Assembly (NCBI GenBank): GCA_024275695.1
Contig: JAJRYP010000074.1
Span: forward strand, 1-13,411
Length of the DNA stretch: 13,411 nt
DNA from: Patescibacteria group bacterium
GTDB taxonomy: Bacteria; Patescibacteriota; Gracilibacteria; UBA1369; PNNO01
Direction: 5' to 3'
The notes below the pieces were generated by a model that saw only the letters and a program-made list of their open reading frames with translations, ran no database searches and was not told the DNA's origin. The translations under genes were made by a program, and so were the position numbers. Positions 6,549-13,411 of the stretch are shown one piece after another. Position 1 is the stretch's first letter. Each line of letters begins with the position of its first letter.

Positions 6549-7835
6549 TTAAATCCCACCCGCAACAGTAGCAAGAGACATGATTGGAAGCATAATAGCT
6601 GCAACAAGGCCACCTACAGTTGCGCCCACAAATATCATGATAATCGGCTCGATGACTTTAGTAAGCCCTTTTACAGCCAGATCAACCTGCTCGTCATAAA
6701 ATTCAGCCAGCCTCATGCAAACACTTTCAAGTTGTGCGGTCTGTTCACCAACCTCAATCATATTTACAAACATTACCGGAAAATATTTGTAATTCTGTAG
6801 TGTTTCAGCAAGAGGGATACCCCCTCTAAGGTCGTCTCCGGCAAACTTAATTTTACGTTTATATACTTCATTTTTCATTGCGTTGGAAATAATTCCCATA
6901 GATTGAATAATTGACACACCGCTCCCGAGCAGATTTCCTAAAGTTCGGGCAAATTGCGCAAGTGTGGATTTTTTCACCAATATGCCAATAATCGGCATAT
7001 GTAAAAGAAAAGCATGCCAATAATATTTGCCTGCTTTTGTTTTAGTCCATACAGAAAATGCTACTCCGAAAGTAATGATGCCTCCAATGATAAAAAGAAC
7101 ATTATTACGCAGAAAATCACTTATATTAATTACAACTTGAGTAATTGTTGGTAGCTTGTTCCCCGTTTGCGTGAATAATTTGGTAATTTGCGGGATTACC
7201 ATAACCATCATCAAAAATAAGACAATAAACAAAATTACAAGAACTACTGCCGGATAAGTGAGAGCTCCTTTTACTTTAGATACTGTTTTTGAGTTTTTCT
7301 CTGTATCTCGCGCTAAATTACGCAAAATTTCATTCAAATGACCGGAAACTTCACCACTTCTGATCATTCCGATTTCAGCTTCGGTAAACACATCTTGATA
7401 TTGATCCATAGCTCCGGAAAGGCTTTCCCCTTCCTCGATTTTGTAAGCCATTTCAGTGATTATTCTTTGAAATTTAGGACTTTTTTTGTTTTGTTCAGCA
7501 AGGGTATGGAGCGATCTTATAATTGGAATTCCGGCATCGACCATAACGGCCAGAAGTCTGAAAAAGGTTGCTTTAACCGGCAATTTAACCTTATTCAAGT
7601 TAATAATTGCATCATTGATTTTTTTGTATGTATCCAGTAAAAAATTTCCGGTTTTTTCTACTCCTTCTTTTTTATGAAGGCCGATTTTTTTTTTGCTTCT
7701 GCCAATATTCAAAACGATCTTTTCCTGTTCTCCAATTGCAAGATCTTCGGAAGTTTGTTTTTTAACTTCTTGTTCTTTATCTAGTGAGAAAACTTCTCCG
7801 GCCGTTTTTTGTGCAAATTCTTTGGCTTTCTTCAT
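6549..7835 (-). CDS. pilC: Type IV pilus inner-membrane platform protein PilC (GspF family)
   Basis: This encodes 428 residues, close to the usual PilC length. A charged N-terminal tail of about 80 residues precedes two T2SSF repeats (about 88-212 and 290-415). The first contains LLAVMVDAGIPIIRSL and IEEGESLSGAM; the second contains ARTLGNLLGSGVSIIQSM and the matching MIEVGEQTAQLE. Three hydrophobic segments lie at about 195-215, 244-264 and 395-418. PilC is the membrane base that couples the cytoplasmic ATPase PilB to insertion of pilin subunits. It starts 3 bases after the pilB stop codon, so the two are almost certainly co-translated. The N-terminal tail is longer and more charged than I would expect and may be a docking segment. 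Confidence 0.95.
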   Translation of the reverse strand: MKKAKEFAQKTAGEVFSLDKEQEVKKQTSEDLAIGEQEKIVLNIGRSKKKIGLHKKEGVEKTGNFLLDTYKKINDAIINLNKVKLPVKATFFRLLAVMVDAGIPIIRSLHTLAEQNKKSPKFQRIITEMAYKIEEGESLSGAMDQYQDVFTEAEIGMIRSGEVSGHLNEILRNLARDTEKNSKTVSKVKGALTYPAVVLVILFIVLFLMMVMVIPQITKLFTQTGNKLPTITQVVINISDFLRNNVLFIIGGIITFGVAFSVWTKTKAGKYYWHAFLLHMPIIGILVKKSTLAQFARTLGNLLGSGVSIIQSMGIISNAMKNEVYKRKIKFAGDDLRGGIPLAETLQNYKYFPVMFVNMIEVGEQTAQLESVCMRLAEFYDEQVDLAVKGLTKVIEPIIMIFVGATVGGLVAAIMLPIMSLATVAGGI

Positions 7836-7838
7836 AAA

Positions 7839-9254
7839 TTAAGTTGTTGATTGTTCCGGAGCGACAGGCTCTGCGGGTATATCTGTTTGGGCGGCAATTA
7901 ATTGGTCAACCGGACTTTGCTCAGCTTGAACTTTTTGTTGGGGTTCAGGCTCTACAGGTTCTTCGTTTGATCCGGATGAACCATTATCCAAGGCCGCTCT
8001 AATGTCGGCATCTTCCATTTGTCTTGCTACTCTAGAGACTTCGTCCAAGCTCGTTTCACCTTTTAACGCTTTAATAATTCCGGACTGTTCAAGCGTAACC
8101 ATTCCTGTGCCAATAGCTATGTCTTCGATTTCAAGAGTGCTTGTTCGTTGTAAAACAGCCTTTCTAAGTTCATTATTCATTTTCATAACTTCATAAAGTC
8201 CAACTCGGCCCGAATATCCTATCCCGTCACATTTTTCACATCCTTGACCTTTGTAAAACTTCATCCCTTGAATTAAAGCGGGATCAACACCTTCGCTTTT
8301 ATGAATTTTTCCTGCGACAAGTTTTACATGTTCAAGCAAATGCGGATCAACTTTATCTTCAACTTTACAATGTTGGCAAACCTTTCGAACAAGTCGTTGA
8401 GCGATAATACATTCAATGGAAGAAGCCATCAGAAAGGGCTGCACACCCATATTGTCAATACGAGTAAGAGTTTCAACCGCACTATTTGTGTGAATTGTAG
8501 AGAATACAAGATGACCTGTTAAAGATGCTTCAATAGCAGTATCAACCGTTTCTCTGTCACGGATTTCACCTACCATTATTATATCCGGATCTTGCCGAAG
8601 CCCGGTACGCATTCCAAACGCGAACGTATAGTTGATATCCGGATGCACTTGACTCTGGTTAAGCCCGTCCATTTGAATTTCGACCGGATCTTCGATTGTC
8701 AAAATATTAACTTCCGGCTTATTCAAATTACTTAAAATTGAATATAAAGTCGTTGTTTTACCTGAACCGGTAGGTCCGGTATTCAAAATAATACCATTTG
8801 GTTGTTTAATGCTTTCACTAATAAATCGTAAGCTGTTTCCTTCAAGTCCGAGTTCATCCAAATTCGGAATCTTTCGTGATTTATCCTGAATACGCATTAC
8901 GACCTTCTCGCCATTCACGGTTGGAAGCGTTGAAATACGAAGATCCATTTCACGCCCGTCTCTTGTAGATACGGAACTTCTTCCATCTTGCGGAATTCGC
9001 TGCTCGTCGATTTTTAGGTTAGACATAATTTTTATGCGAGAAACAACAGCCGGATGAATATTTGTCGGATATTCCACAATTTGTCTAAGTACGCCATCAA
9101 CCCTGTATCTAACTCGGACTGTGTGTTCAAGAGGTTCAATATGAATATCACTTGAACGTGAATCTAAAGCATAGCTGATAGTATTTAACACTAGCTGAGG
9201 TATATTCCCCGCAAGGATTGCGTCCTGTAATTGTTGTAGTTTTTCTGAAGGCAT
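7839..9254 (-). CDS. pilB: Type IV pilus assembly ATPase PilB (GspE family), short N-terminus
   Basis: This encodes 471 residues. The order is an N2-type domain starting at once (SSDIHIEP at 34-41), Walker A GPTGSGKT (160-167), Asp box IEDPVE (187-192), Walker B DIIMVGEIRD (224-233), His box GHLVFSTIHTNS (247-258), and two Cys pairs, C293/C296 and C339/C342, for a zinc-binding segment. It hydrolyses ATP at the cytoplasmic face to drive pilus extension. Compared with typical PilB of about 560 residues, the N-terminal MshEN/N1 domain is missing, and a Pro/Glu-rich tail of about 45 residues (427-471) is added. It is PilB rather than PilT by its zinc Cys pairs and its place beside pilC. It starts 17 bases after the pilO stop codon. 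No in-frame ATG, GTG or TTG lies between this start and the upstream in-frame stop, so a longer version is unlikely. Confidence 0.96.
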   Translation of the reverse strand: MPSEKLQQLQDAILAGNIPQLVLNTISYALDSRSSDIHIEPLEHTVRVRYRVDGVLRQIVEYPTNIHPAVVSRIKIMSNLKIDEQRIPQDGRSSVSTRDGREMDLRISTLPTVNGEKVVMRIQDKSRKIPNLDELGLEGNSLRFISESIKQPNGIILNTGPTGSGKTTTLYSILSNLNKPEVNILTIEDPVEIQMDGLNQSQVHPDINYTFAFGMRTGLRQDPDIIMVGEIRDRETVDTAIEASLTGHLVFSTIHTNSAVETLTRIDNMGVQPFLMASSIECIIAQRLVRKVCQHCKVEDKVDPHLLEHVKLVAGKIHKSEGVDPALIQGMKFYKGQGCEKCDGIGYSGRVGLYEVMKMNNELRKAVLQRTSTLEIEDIAIGTGMVTLEQSGIIKALKGETSLDEVSRVARQMEDADIRAALDNGSSGSNEEPVEPEPQQKVQAEQSPVDQLIAAQTDIPAEPVAPEQSTT

Positions 9255-9271
9255 ACAACTTACTTTAAGAA

Positions 9272-9895
9272 TTAAGGTCGGAAATATGCCTGCATGGAGA
9301 CATTAAAGTTTATTTCATCTTGTCCGCTTAGATTCCCTTGTGTCCCTTGAGGACTTACAAAATTAATAACAATTTGTTGTATATCAAGCAGTCTGGTTTT
9401 GTCGCTTAAAGTTCCACTATTTCCTACATACTCAAGAAACTTGAAGAAGTTTTCGTATGAACTGTGAATGGTAAGCTTAAAAGGCAAAATCATATATTCG
9501 TCATCTTCGGATTTTTGAGGTGTTTGATATTGCAGATTACTAATCATGAATGGATTTTTTGATCTGTGAGTATCATTGGCAAACTGTTCCAAAGTTCTGG
9601 TTAAAGCGGTATGATTTTCACCTTTTGGGAAAACGATATCTCTTTCTTCTTGAATAGTTTGATCTAGTTCAATATTTTCTTCTTTAACTGTTTTTAACTC
9701 TTTATCAATTCGATTTTCGGTATCGATAAGAGCGCCATGAAGTTTACTGTGAGTTTCGATTTCAGCCTGCATTCCAAGCATTTTCGTTATGTTTGAATAT
9801 GAATAGAATGCAATAACCAATAAAAGAACAATTGAAAGTCCGGCATAAAATCTTGTTTGAAACTGTCTTGATTTGTAAAATGATGATTTAGCCAT
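9272..9895 (-). CDS. pilO: Type IV pilus alignment-complex protein, PilO-like
   Basis: This encodes 207 residues. A short basic cytoplasmic start is followed by one membrane helix (about 16-33), a heptad-like coiled coil (about 40-86), and a globular domain (95-205). The globular domain has the PilO-style stretch LPFKLTIHSSYENFFKFLEY and ends in a beta strand, INFNVSMQAYF. In known systems PilO pairs with PilN in the inner membrane and forms the periplasmic part of the alignment complex. The gene starts one base after the stop codon of the PilN-like gene, which supports pairing. Sequence similarity in this family is low, so the call rests on topology, motif and position. Confidence 0.85.
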   Translation of the reverse strand: MAKSSFYKSRQFQTRFYAGLSIVLLLVIAFYSYSNITKMLGMQAEIETHSKLHGALIDTENRIDKELKTVKEENIELDQTIQEERDIVFPKGENHTALTRTLEQFANDTHRSKNPFMISNLQYQTPQKSEDDEYMILPFKLTIHSSYENFFKFLEYVGNSGTLSDKTRLLDIQQIVINFVSPQGTQGNLSGQDEINFNVSMQAYFRP

Positions 9896-9896
9896 T

Positions 9897-11099
9897 TTAT
9901 TCGAGTGTTAATTCAATTCGGAAAGGTGATACATATCCTTCGTCTTCAGATCCGGTTTTTGGGAAAGATCTATTATCAACATTCTTAAACATGTCTGATT
10001 TTTCCAAAGCATCCATTAGGTTTGCGATTAAGCTAAATGTAGTTCCGTCATCACGTTTTGCTTTTCCGGAAAGTATAATTTCATTTGAACCTGCGTCAAA
10101 ATCATAAGATGAATATTGAATTCCACCGAGTTCTTCAAAAAATCCGGTGTTGTATAACGTATCGACACTTTTAGTAACTTTTTCGATTTCATTAATAATT
10201 TCCGCCCATTCAATACGTTTTTGTTTAAGCATACTAATCGTACTGAAGTCATTTTTTAAAATATCCAGAATTTCTTCGGTTAATGCGTAAAGTTTAGTAT
10301 CATCACGAGGAAGATCACTTTTTATATCGTCAATATTTTTTGAAAAGAAACTTGCAAGTCGTTTATTTCCAATTAATTTATGCGTTGCTCTGTAATTATC
10401 TGTTTCAGCAAGAATAGTCGGAGTTTTTGTTTCTTTGTTTAATTGTTTTAATTCATCTTGGAGAGCAATTCTTAGTTTATCCTGAAAAATTTCAACAGGG
10501 ATATTCGCTACGGCAATCGGTTCTTTCCATTTCGTTAGCGCATTTTCATATGTAACAAGAAATTTATCCTGAAGGTCCGTTAATTCCTGAGGAGAAATCT
10601 GTCCGCCTCGTGCTTTACCGTAACTATCTGCGATGTAACTTAATTCTTGTAAGTAATAATTTAGTAATAGATAGTTTTTTTGGTTGATTGATGTTTGCTG
10701 TGTAATGATTTGCGCTTTTGAATTGTTAAGCCGTTGAGCCGTGTTTGGTCCTCTTATGCTGCTTAAAAGATCGAAATCGGGATTTAGTTCCATATAGAAA
10801 AATCCTATTTCCAAAAGAGAAACTATGATTAGTCCAATAAATAAGCTGCGTGCTATTTTGAGGTTCCGTTTCGACGGATCAAACGCTCCAACAATTTTCT
10901 GTTCCAGTTCCGGAAGAGGCCCGAGAACATTATCTTTTTTCCGGGTTTGCTCGTCCTCTTTCGCGTAAACACCGGAGATTATTTCGCTTTCTTCCGCTGC
11001 GTCTTTAGGCTTTTCTTCTTTCTTCTCAAAAATATTCGTGTATATGTTTTCCTGCTCTTTCGATGCTTTTTTAGATTTTTTTAATTTGAATAATGGCAT
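9897..11099 (-). CDS. pilN: Type IV pilus alignment-complex protein, PilN-like, unusually long
   Basis: This encodes 400 residues, about twice the usual PilN. A charged cytoplasmic region (1-80) precedes one membrane helix (about 82-103). A long helical and coiled stretch (115-290) follows, then a C-terminal domain (300-400) with the PilN pattern: a Trp (WAEIINEIEK), YDFDAGSNEIILSGKA, a helix (LMDALEKSDMF), and a final strand FRIELTLE. It would pair with the PilO-like protein outside the membrane. The usual N-terminal INLLP motif that binds PilM is not visible, and no pilM gene is present. It is the first gene of the operon, with its own promoter behind abiEii. The alternative is a lineage-specific fusion of PilN with another coiled-coil component. 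Confidence 0.78.
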   Translation of the reverse strand: MPLFKLKKSKKASKEQENIYTNIFEKKEEKPKDAAEESEIISGVYAKEDEQTRKKDNVLGPLPELEQKIVGAFDPSKRNLKIARSLFIGLIIVSLLEIGFFYMELNPDFDLLSSIRGPNTAQRLNNSKAQIITQQTSINQKNYLLLNYYLQELSYIADSYGKARGGQISPQELTDLQDKFLVTYENALTKWKEPIAVANIPVEIFQDKLRIALQDELKQLNKETKTPTILAETDNYRATHKLIGNKRLASFFSKNIDDIKSDLPRDDTKLYALTEEILDILKNDFSTISMLKQKRIEWAEIINEIEKVTKSVDTLYNTGFFEELGGIQYSSYDFDAGSNEIILSGKAKRDDGTTFSLIANLMDALEKSDMFKNVDNRSFPKTGSEDEGYVSPFRIELTLE

Positions 11100-11132
11100 A
11101 TTTGATTTTTATTTTTCCGAAATATTCTCTAT

Positions 11133-11161
11133 ATTTTACCAAATTTCAAGGGAAAAGTCAA
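11133..11161 (-). promoter_or_regulatory. Promoter of the pilus assembly operon
   Basis: The minus strand reads TTGACT, 17 bases, then TAAAAT, with TGG directly before it (TGn-extended -10). The predicted start is 11126, with a 27-base leader to the ATG at 11099. The promoter fills the 67-base gap behind abiEii. No terminator hairpin is seen in that gap, so abiE transcripts may read into the operon. Confidence 0.7.
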
Positions 11162-11166
11162 AAGGC

Positions 11167-12456
11167 CTATTTCAATAAATCGTCTAATTCACAGGAAAGT
11201 AAGGCGGATTTATTAAGCAAAATTTGCTCTTCCTGATTTAAATTGTCAGCGGTCATTCTAATGAGCTTGGTTGTAATAGAATCGCCAAGCATGATGCGAT
11301 TTGTTTTCTTCAGATAATTCTCAGCCTTCTGATAAAAAAGCTCAGCATACTGCATTAACCTGTCTTGTGATGGAGGACGGTTAGTCGATACACTGCTATT
11401 AAATTCAAAAAGTTTTTTTACTTTTTCACTAACTTTCATTAATAAGTCACCGTCACCAAAATCAATCCAATAGTCGCTGATGCGACATATAATCCTCACC
11501 GACTTTCCATCTACCACGTTATATAAATATGCAAAGGAAAACACACCAGCAGGAAAATCCTGAAACACGCTCACTTTTTCAAGACTAGTTACTATACGAA
11601 TTTTATACTTTTCGAGATAACTCAAATAACTTTCTCGCCAATTTTTGAGCCAATTTTCGATGAATGCCTGATCTATAAAAAGAGGTGGAAGATCCTGTTT
11701 AAGATTGGTATCAGTTTTTTTATTGTTCAATATTTTAATTGTAACTTTATCGAACAGCTCTTTTGGATCAGCAAATTTAACATCTTTTGCTGCAAGATAA
11801 TCCAAATCAGGTACTATCTTTTTCTCCATATACCAAAGTAGATCGTAAACATCACGGCCTTTTTCTTCATATATAGCTTTATTAACTCCACGTTGCCCAC
11901 GCAAAAAAATCGCAGCAATCTTGCTTGCCATAAGCGAGGACATATTATAAGTCTTAATAACAAAAGAAAGTTGATCTCGATTTATTGGTCTACGCTCTAT
12001 TACTGTTTTGGGCGCAGTAAAGTGGTTGAGATAAATTTTGACGTGTACTTGCTTAGAATGAAAAGCCAAGCTTAAGTCTTCACCTATATGAAATTTTAGT
12101 GTAAGGCCTCTGTTATTCGTAGTCGAAGTAGTAAGGAAATCGGAACTAACACCATAAGTATTCTTAAAATACGCCAACATTTCTTCTTTTAACTTATCTA
12201 AAAAATCATTTGTGACTTTATGATCAACTTCAAAATCTAAATCAACCGACATTCGATTAAGATCGTGACAAATACGAAGTGCAGAACCACCGTACATAAT
12301 CCAGTCGCTATATTCCGGATGATGGTAGATAAAATTAAGTACATAAAACTGTAACTCCTCTTTGAGAGCATTACGTTGTGCTTCCGCATCAATTCCTCCA
12401 TATGCAGAGACATCTTTCAACTTTTTTTTGAGTGTTTCAAGAATTTGGTTATTCAT
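11167..12456 (-). CDS. abiEii: AbiEii/AbiGii-family nucleotidyltransferase toxin
   Basis: This encodes 429 residues. The family's nucleotidyltransferase-like motifs are visible: YGGSALRICHDLNRMSVDLDFE (55-76), with the GGS loop and the metal-binding Asp pair D72/D74, and later MASKIAAIFLRG with K179 and GRDVYDLLWY with D202 and D205. This is the conserved pattern of AbiEii toxins of type IV toxin-antitoxin systems, where the toxin is bacteriostatic and the antitoxin acts by repression and by countering its effect. The protein is cytoplasmic, with no membrane or signal segment. It is longer than the classic AbiEii of about 300 residues; the extra C-terminal part (about 300-429) has no domain I recognise. 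It overlaps the antitoxin gene by 8 bases. Catalytic residues all look intact, so the system is likely functional. Confidence 0.9.
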   Translation of the reverse strand: MNNQILETLKKKLKDVSAYGGIDAEAQRNALKEELQFYVLNFIYHHPEYSDWIMYGGSALRICHDLNRMSVDLDFEVDHKVTNDFLDKLKEEMLAYFKNTYGVSSDFLTTSTTNNRGLTLKFHIGEDLSLAFHSKQVHVKIYLNHFTAPKTVIERRPINRDQLSFVIKTYNMSSLMASKIAAIFLRGQRGVNKAIYEEKGRDVYDLLWYMEKKIVPDLDYLAAKDVKFADPKELFDKVTIKILNNKKTDTNLKQDLPPLFIDQAFIENWLKNWRESYLSYLEKYKIRIVTSLEKVSVFQDFPAGVFSFAYLYNVVDGKSVRIICRISDYWIDFGDGDLLMKVSEKVKKLFEFNSSVSTNRPPSQDRLMQYAELFYQKAENYLKKTNRIMLGDSITTKLIRMTADNLNQEEQILLNKSALLSCELDDLLK

Positions 12457-13090
12457 AGTGTATATAATTTTTTACCATGGAATAGAACTTTTTCCGTTCT
12501 TCAGCGTCCATTTCATCGATATCAATACGCAATTCTTCAATCAGTAAATCTATATCCTTAAGTTTTAAACCTTTAAACTGTCGTGTTTTGAAATAAAGTA
12601 AATCAAAAAGAGCCTTTGATGGTGAAGCAATAAAGAAATCGAATTTGTCTACTGGCAAGTCAGAGTTGTCTTTCACCAAAGAAAAATCTGAAAATAAACT
12701 TTCTTTTATAGACTGATATGAAAAAGTGCCTATTTTTGTTTTGTAGTTACTAGTGACTTTTAACGTAACCGATGTAATCGTGTGTATTACTTCTGTGGCA
12801 AGATTATAGTACTGAAGGGCTGTCCAAGAACTCACGTAGGATGGTCTACGAAGAATATTTGCAAGAAAATAAAAGTAAGAAATATTATTTTTATTTTTAT
12901 TATAAAATTCAGTGGATATATACAATCCGTTTTTGAGTGAAATGATATCTTTGTTTTTCAAAGAACGGCTGATATAAGTATCAACTGTGGTGCTTTTAAG
13001 ATCGAATTGTTCGCTAAGCTGATGTACCACCTCTTTGTCAAAATAAGGCTGTAATTCAAGCTGTTTTAGTAATATTCTTCTGTATTTCAT
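12449..13090 (-). CDS. abiEi: AbiEi-family antitoxin and transcriptional repressor
   Basis: This encodes 213 residues. The N-terminal part (1-60) looks like a winged helix-turn-helix: an EVVHQLSEQFDLKSTTVDTY recognition region and a wing ending in LKNGLYIS. The C-terminal part has the AbiEi-type SYVSSWTALQYYNL (84-97) and the ASPSKALFDLLYF segment (155-167). In known abiE loci the antitoxin represses its own promoter through the N-terminal domain and neutralises the toxin through the C-terminal one. The gene precedes the toxin and overlaps it by 8 bases. The ATG at 13090 lies only 6 bases after the predicted transcription start, so the mRNA is nearly leaderless. Confidence 0.87.
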   Translation of the reverse strand: MKYRRILLKQLELQPYFDKEVVHQLSEQFDLKSTTVDTYISRSLKNKDIISLKNGLYISTEFYNKNKNNISYFYFLANILRRPSYVSSWTALQYYNLATEVIHTITSVTLKVTSNYKTKIGTFSYQSIKESLFSDFSLVKDNSDLPVDKFDFFIASPSKALFDLLYFKTRQFKGLKLKDIDLLIEELRIDIDEMDAEERKKFYSMVKNYIHYE

Positions 13091-13098
13091 AATTATGA

Positions 13099-13111
13099 TG
13101 ATATTGTATCA
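13099..13111. promoter_or_regulatory. Candidate AbiEi operator overlapping the -10 box
   Basis: The sequence is a perfect inverted repeat, TGATA-TTG-TATCA, that covers the whole -10 hexamer of the abiE promoter. A repressor bound here would block polymerase. AbiEi-type autoregulation is known in characterised loci; that this is its site is inferred only from position and symmetry. Confidence 0.4.
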
Positions 13112-13131
13112 AAAGTGAAACAAGGTGTCAA
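13103..13131 (-). promoter_or_regulatory. Near-consensus promoter of the abiE pair
   Basis: The minus strand reads TTGACA, 17 bases, then TACAAT, preceded by TGA (TGn-extended -10). The predicted start is 13096, only 6 bases before the abiEi ATG. A strong promoter fits tight autorepression by AbiEi. Confidence 0.75.
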
Positions 13132-13366
13132 TAGAAGTAAAAATTAATAATCGTTTTCAGAACGATAGCCCCAAAGGAAAACATGTATTTCATATAACCC
13201 TTTGAATGAACTTTGCTTCCGGAAGCAGTACAGTTTGAATTTCGCAATTTTCTATGAGCGTGAAAAAAAATTGACATAAATATGTTAAGATTGCAGCAAT
13301 TAGGGTTACCTTTTTGTTTTCGAAGTAGTATAGGATGGTGGCCAGATTTTGCTAACCACTATTTCT
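13132..13366. other. Intergenic region between divergent genes, palindrome-rich
   Basis: No gene is seen. The region contains a hairpin ATCGTT-TTCAG-AACGAT (13150-13166), a perfect 14-base palindrome TGCTTCCGGAAGCA (13214-13227), and an operator-like palindrome with a promoter-like site (13271-13291). It also holds a possible 7-bp leader stem ATGGTGG...CCACTAT (13335-13362, one G-U pair). None has a T-run that would make it a terminator. Confidence 0.5.
13271..13291 (+). promoter_or_regulatory. Promoter-like site with overlapping palindrome for the right-edge gene
   Basis: An extended -10 element TGTTAAGAT (13283-13291) would give a start near 13298 and a leader of about 69 bases to the ATG at 13367. 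It overlaps an 18-base imperfect palindrome, TTgACATA-AA-TATGTtAA (13271-13288), with one mismatched pair. The TTGACA at 13271 is too close (9 bases) to act as the -35 box for this -10. Confidence 0.35.
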
Positions 13367-13411
13367 ATGGCAAGAAAAGGATCAATACATCAATTAATCG
13401 AAATGAAAGAA
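13367..13411 (+). CDS. Start of an unidentified gene, cut by window edge
   Basis: Fifteen codons are visible from an ATG: MARKGSIHQLIEMKE, still open at the last base. This is too little to assign a family. The basic start followed by an amphipathic helix would fit a DNA-binding protein or recombinase, but that is a guess. No Shine-Dalgarno sequence precedes it, as for the other genes here. An in-frame stop at 13331 limits any longer start to a non-ATG codon such as the TTG at 13349. It is divergent from abiEi. Confidence 0.4.
   Translation, partial: MARKGSIHQLIEMKE

Noticed and set aside
7338..7677. Two overlapping plus-strand frames inside pilC
   Set aside because: They are shadows of the well-supported PilC gene on the other strand.
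10028..10252. Minus-strand frame of 74 codons inside the PilN-like gene
   Set aside because: It is an out-of-frame shadow; the PilN-like frame has the expected C-terminal domain there.
1..13411. Possible alternative genetic code (UGA as glycine) as in some Candidate Phyla Radiation lineages
   Set aside because: All the pilus, abiE and surface genes are full length with the standard code, and the 1671-codon frame contains no in-frame UGA.
1..13411. CRISPR array, tRNA, rRNA or insertion sequence
   Set aside because: I saw no regularly spaced direct repeats, no cloverleaf-like sequence, and no transposase frame or terminal inverted repeats.

Overview
The window looks like a piece of a low-GC bacterial genome, most likely from the Candidate Phyla Radiation (Patescibacteria). 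A Peregrinibacteria-like lineage is my best guess, and it is tentative. The reasons are a compact minimal-style type IV pilus operon, a very large S-layer-homology surface protein with Asp-rich calcium-type repeats, AT-rich short intergenic gaps, and no recognisable Shine-Dalgarno sequence before any start codon. All genes read through with the standard genetic code; no UGA recoding is needed. Nearly everything is on the minus strand, so transcription runs from high to low coordinates.

Right end (13091-13411): a 276-base gap without a gene separates a divergent gene pair. It holds several palindromes, a near-consensus minus-strand promoter for an abiE-type toxin-antitoxin pair, and a plus-strand promoter-like site before a gene that is cut off after 15 codons. 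From 13090 to 11167 lie abiEi (antitoxin/repressor) and abiEii (nucleotidyltransferase-fold toxin), overlapping by 8 bases.

Middle (11161-5916): a type IV pilus assembly operon with its own promoter just behind abiEii. The order is PilN-like, PilO-like, PilB (assembly ATPase), PilC (platform protein) and a prepilin. The first four are separated by 1-17 bases. The prepilin has a separate near-consensus promoter, and the unit ends in an inferred rho-independent terminator, with a second palindrome just behind it. No pilM, pilT, pilQ or prepilin peptidase gene is present here.

Next (5832-5068): a two-gene unit with its own promoter and terminator. It encodes a small soluble protein of unknown function and, overlapping it, a two-helix membrane protein of the DUF2335 type.

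Left (5057-1): the first 1671 codons of one uninterrupted gene that runs off the window. It encodes a secreted giant with a signal peptide, an N-terminal region faintly like gingipain-type peptidases, Asp-rich calcium-type repeats, an Ig-like stretch, and three SLH repeats likely to anchor it to the cell surface. Together with the pilus genes, this makes most of the window a cell-surface locus flanked by, and interspersed with, small defence-type modules.
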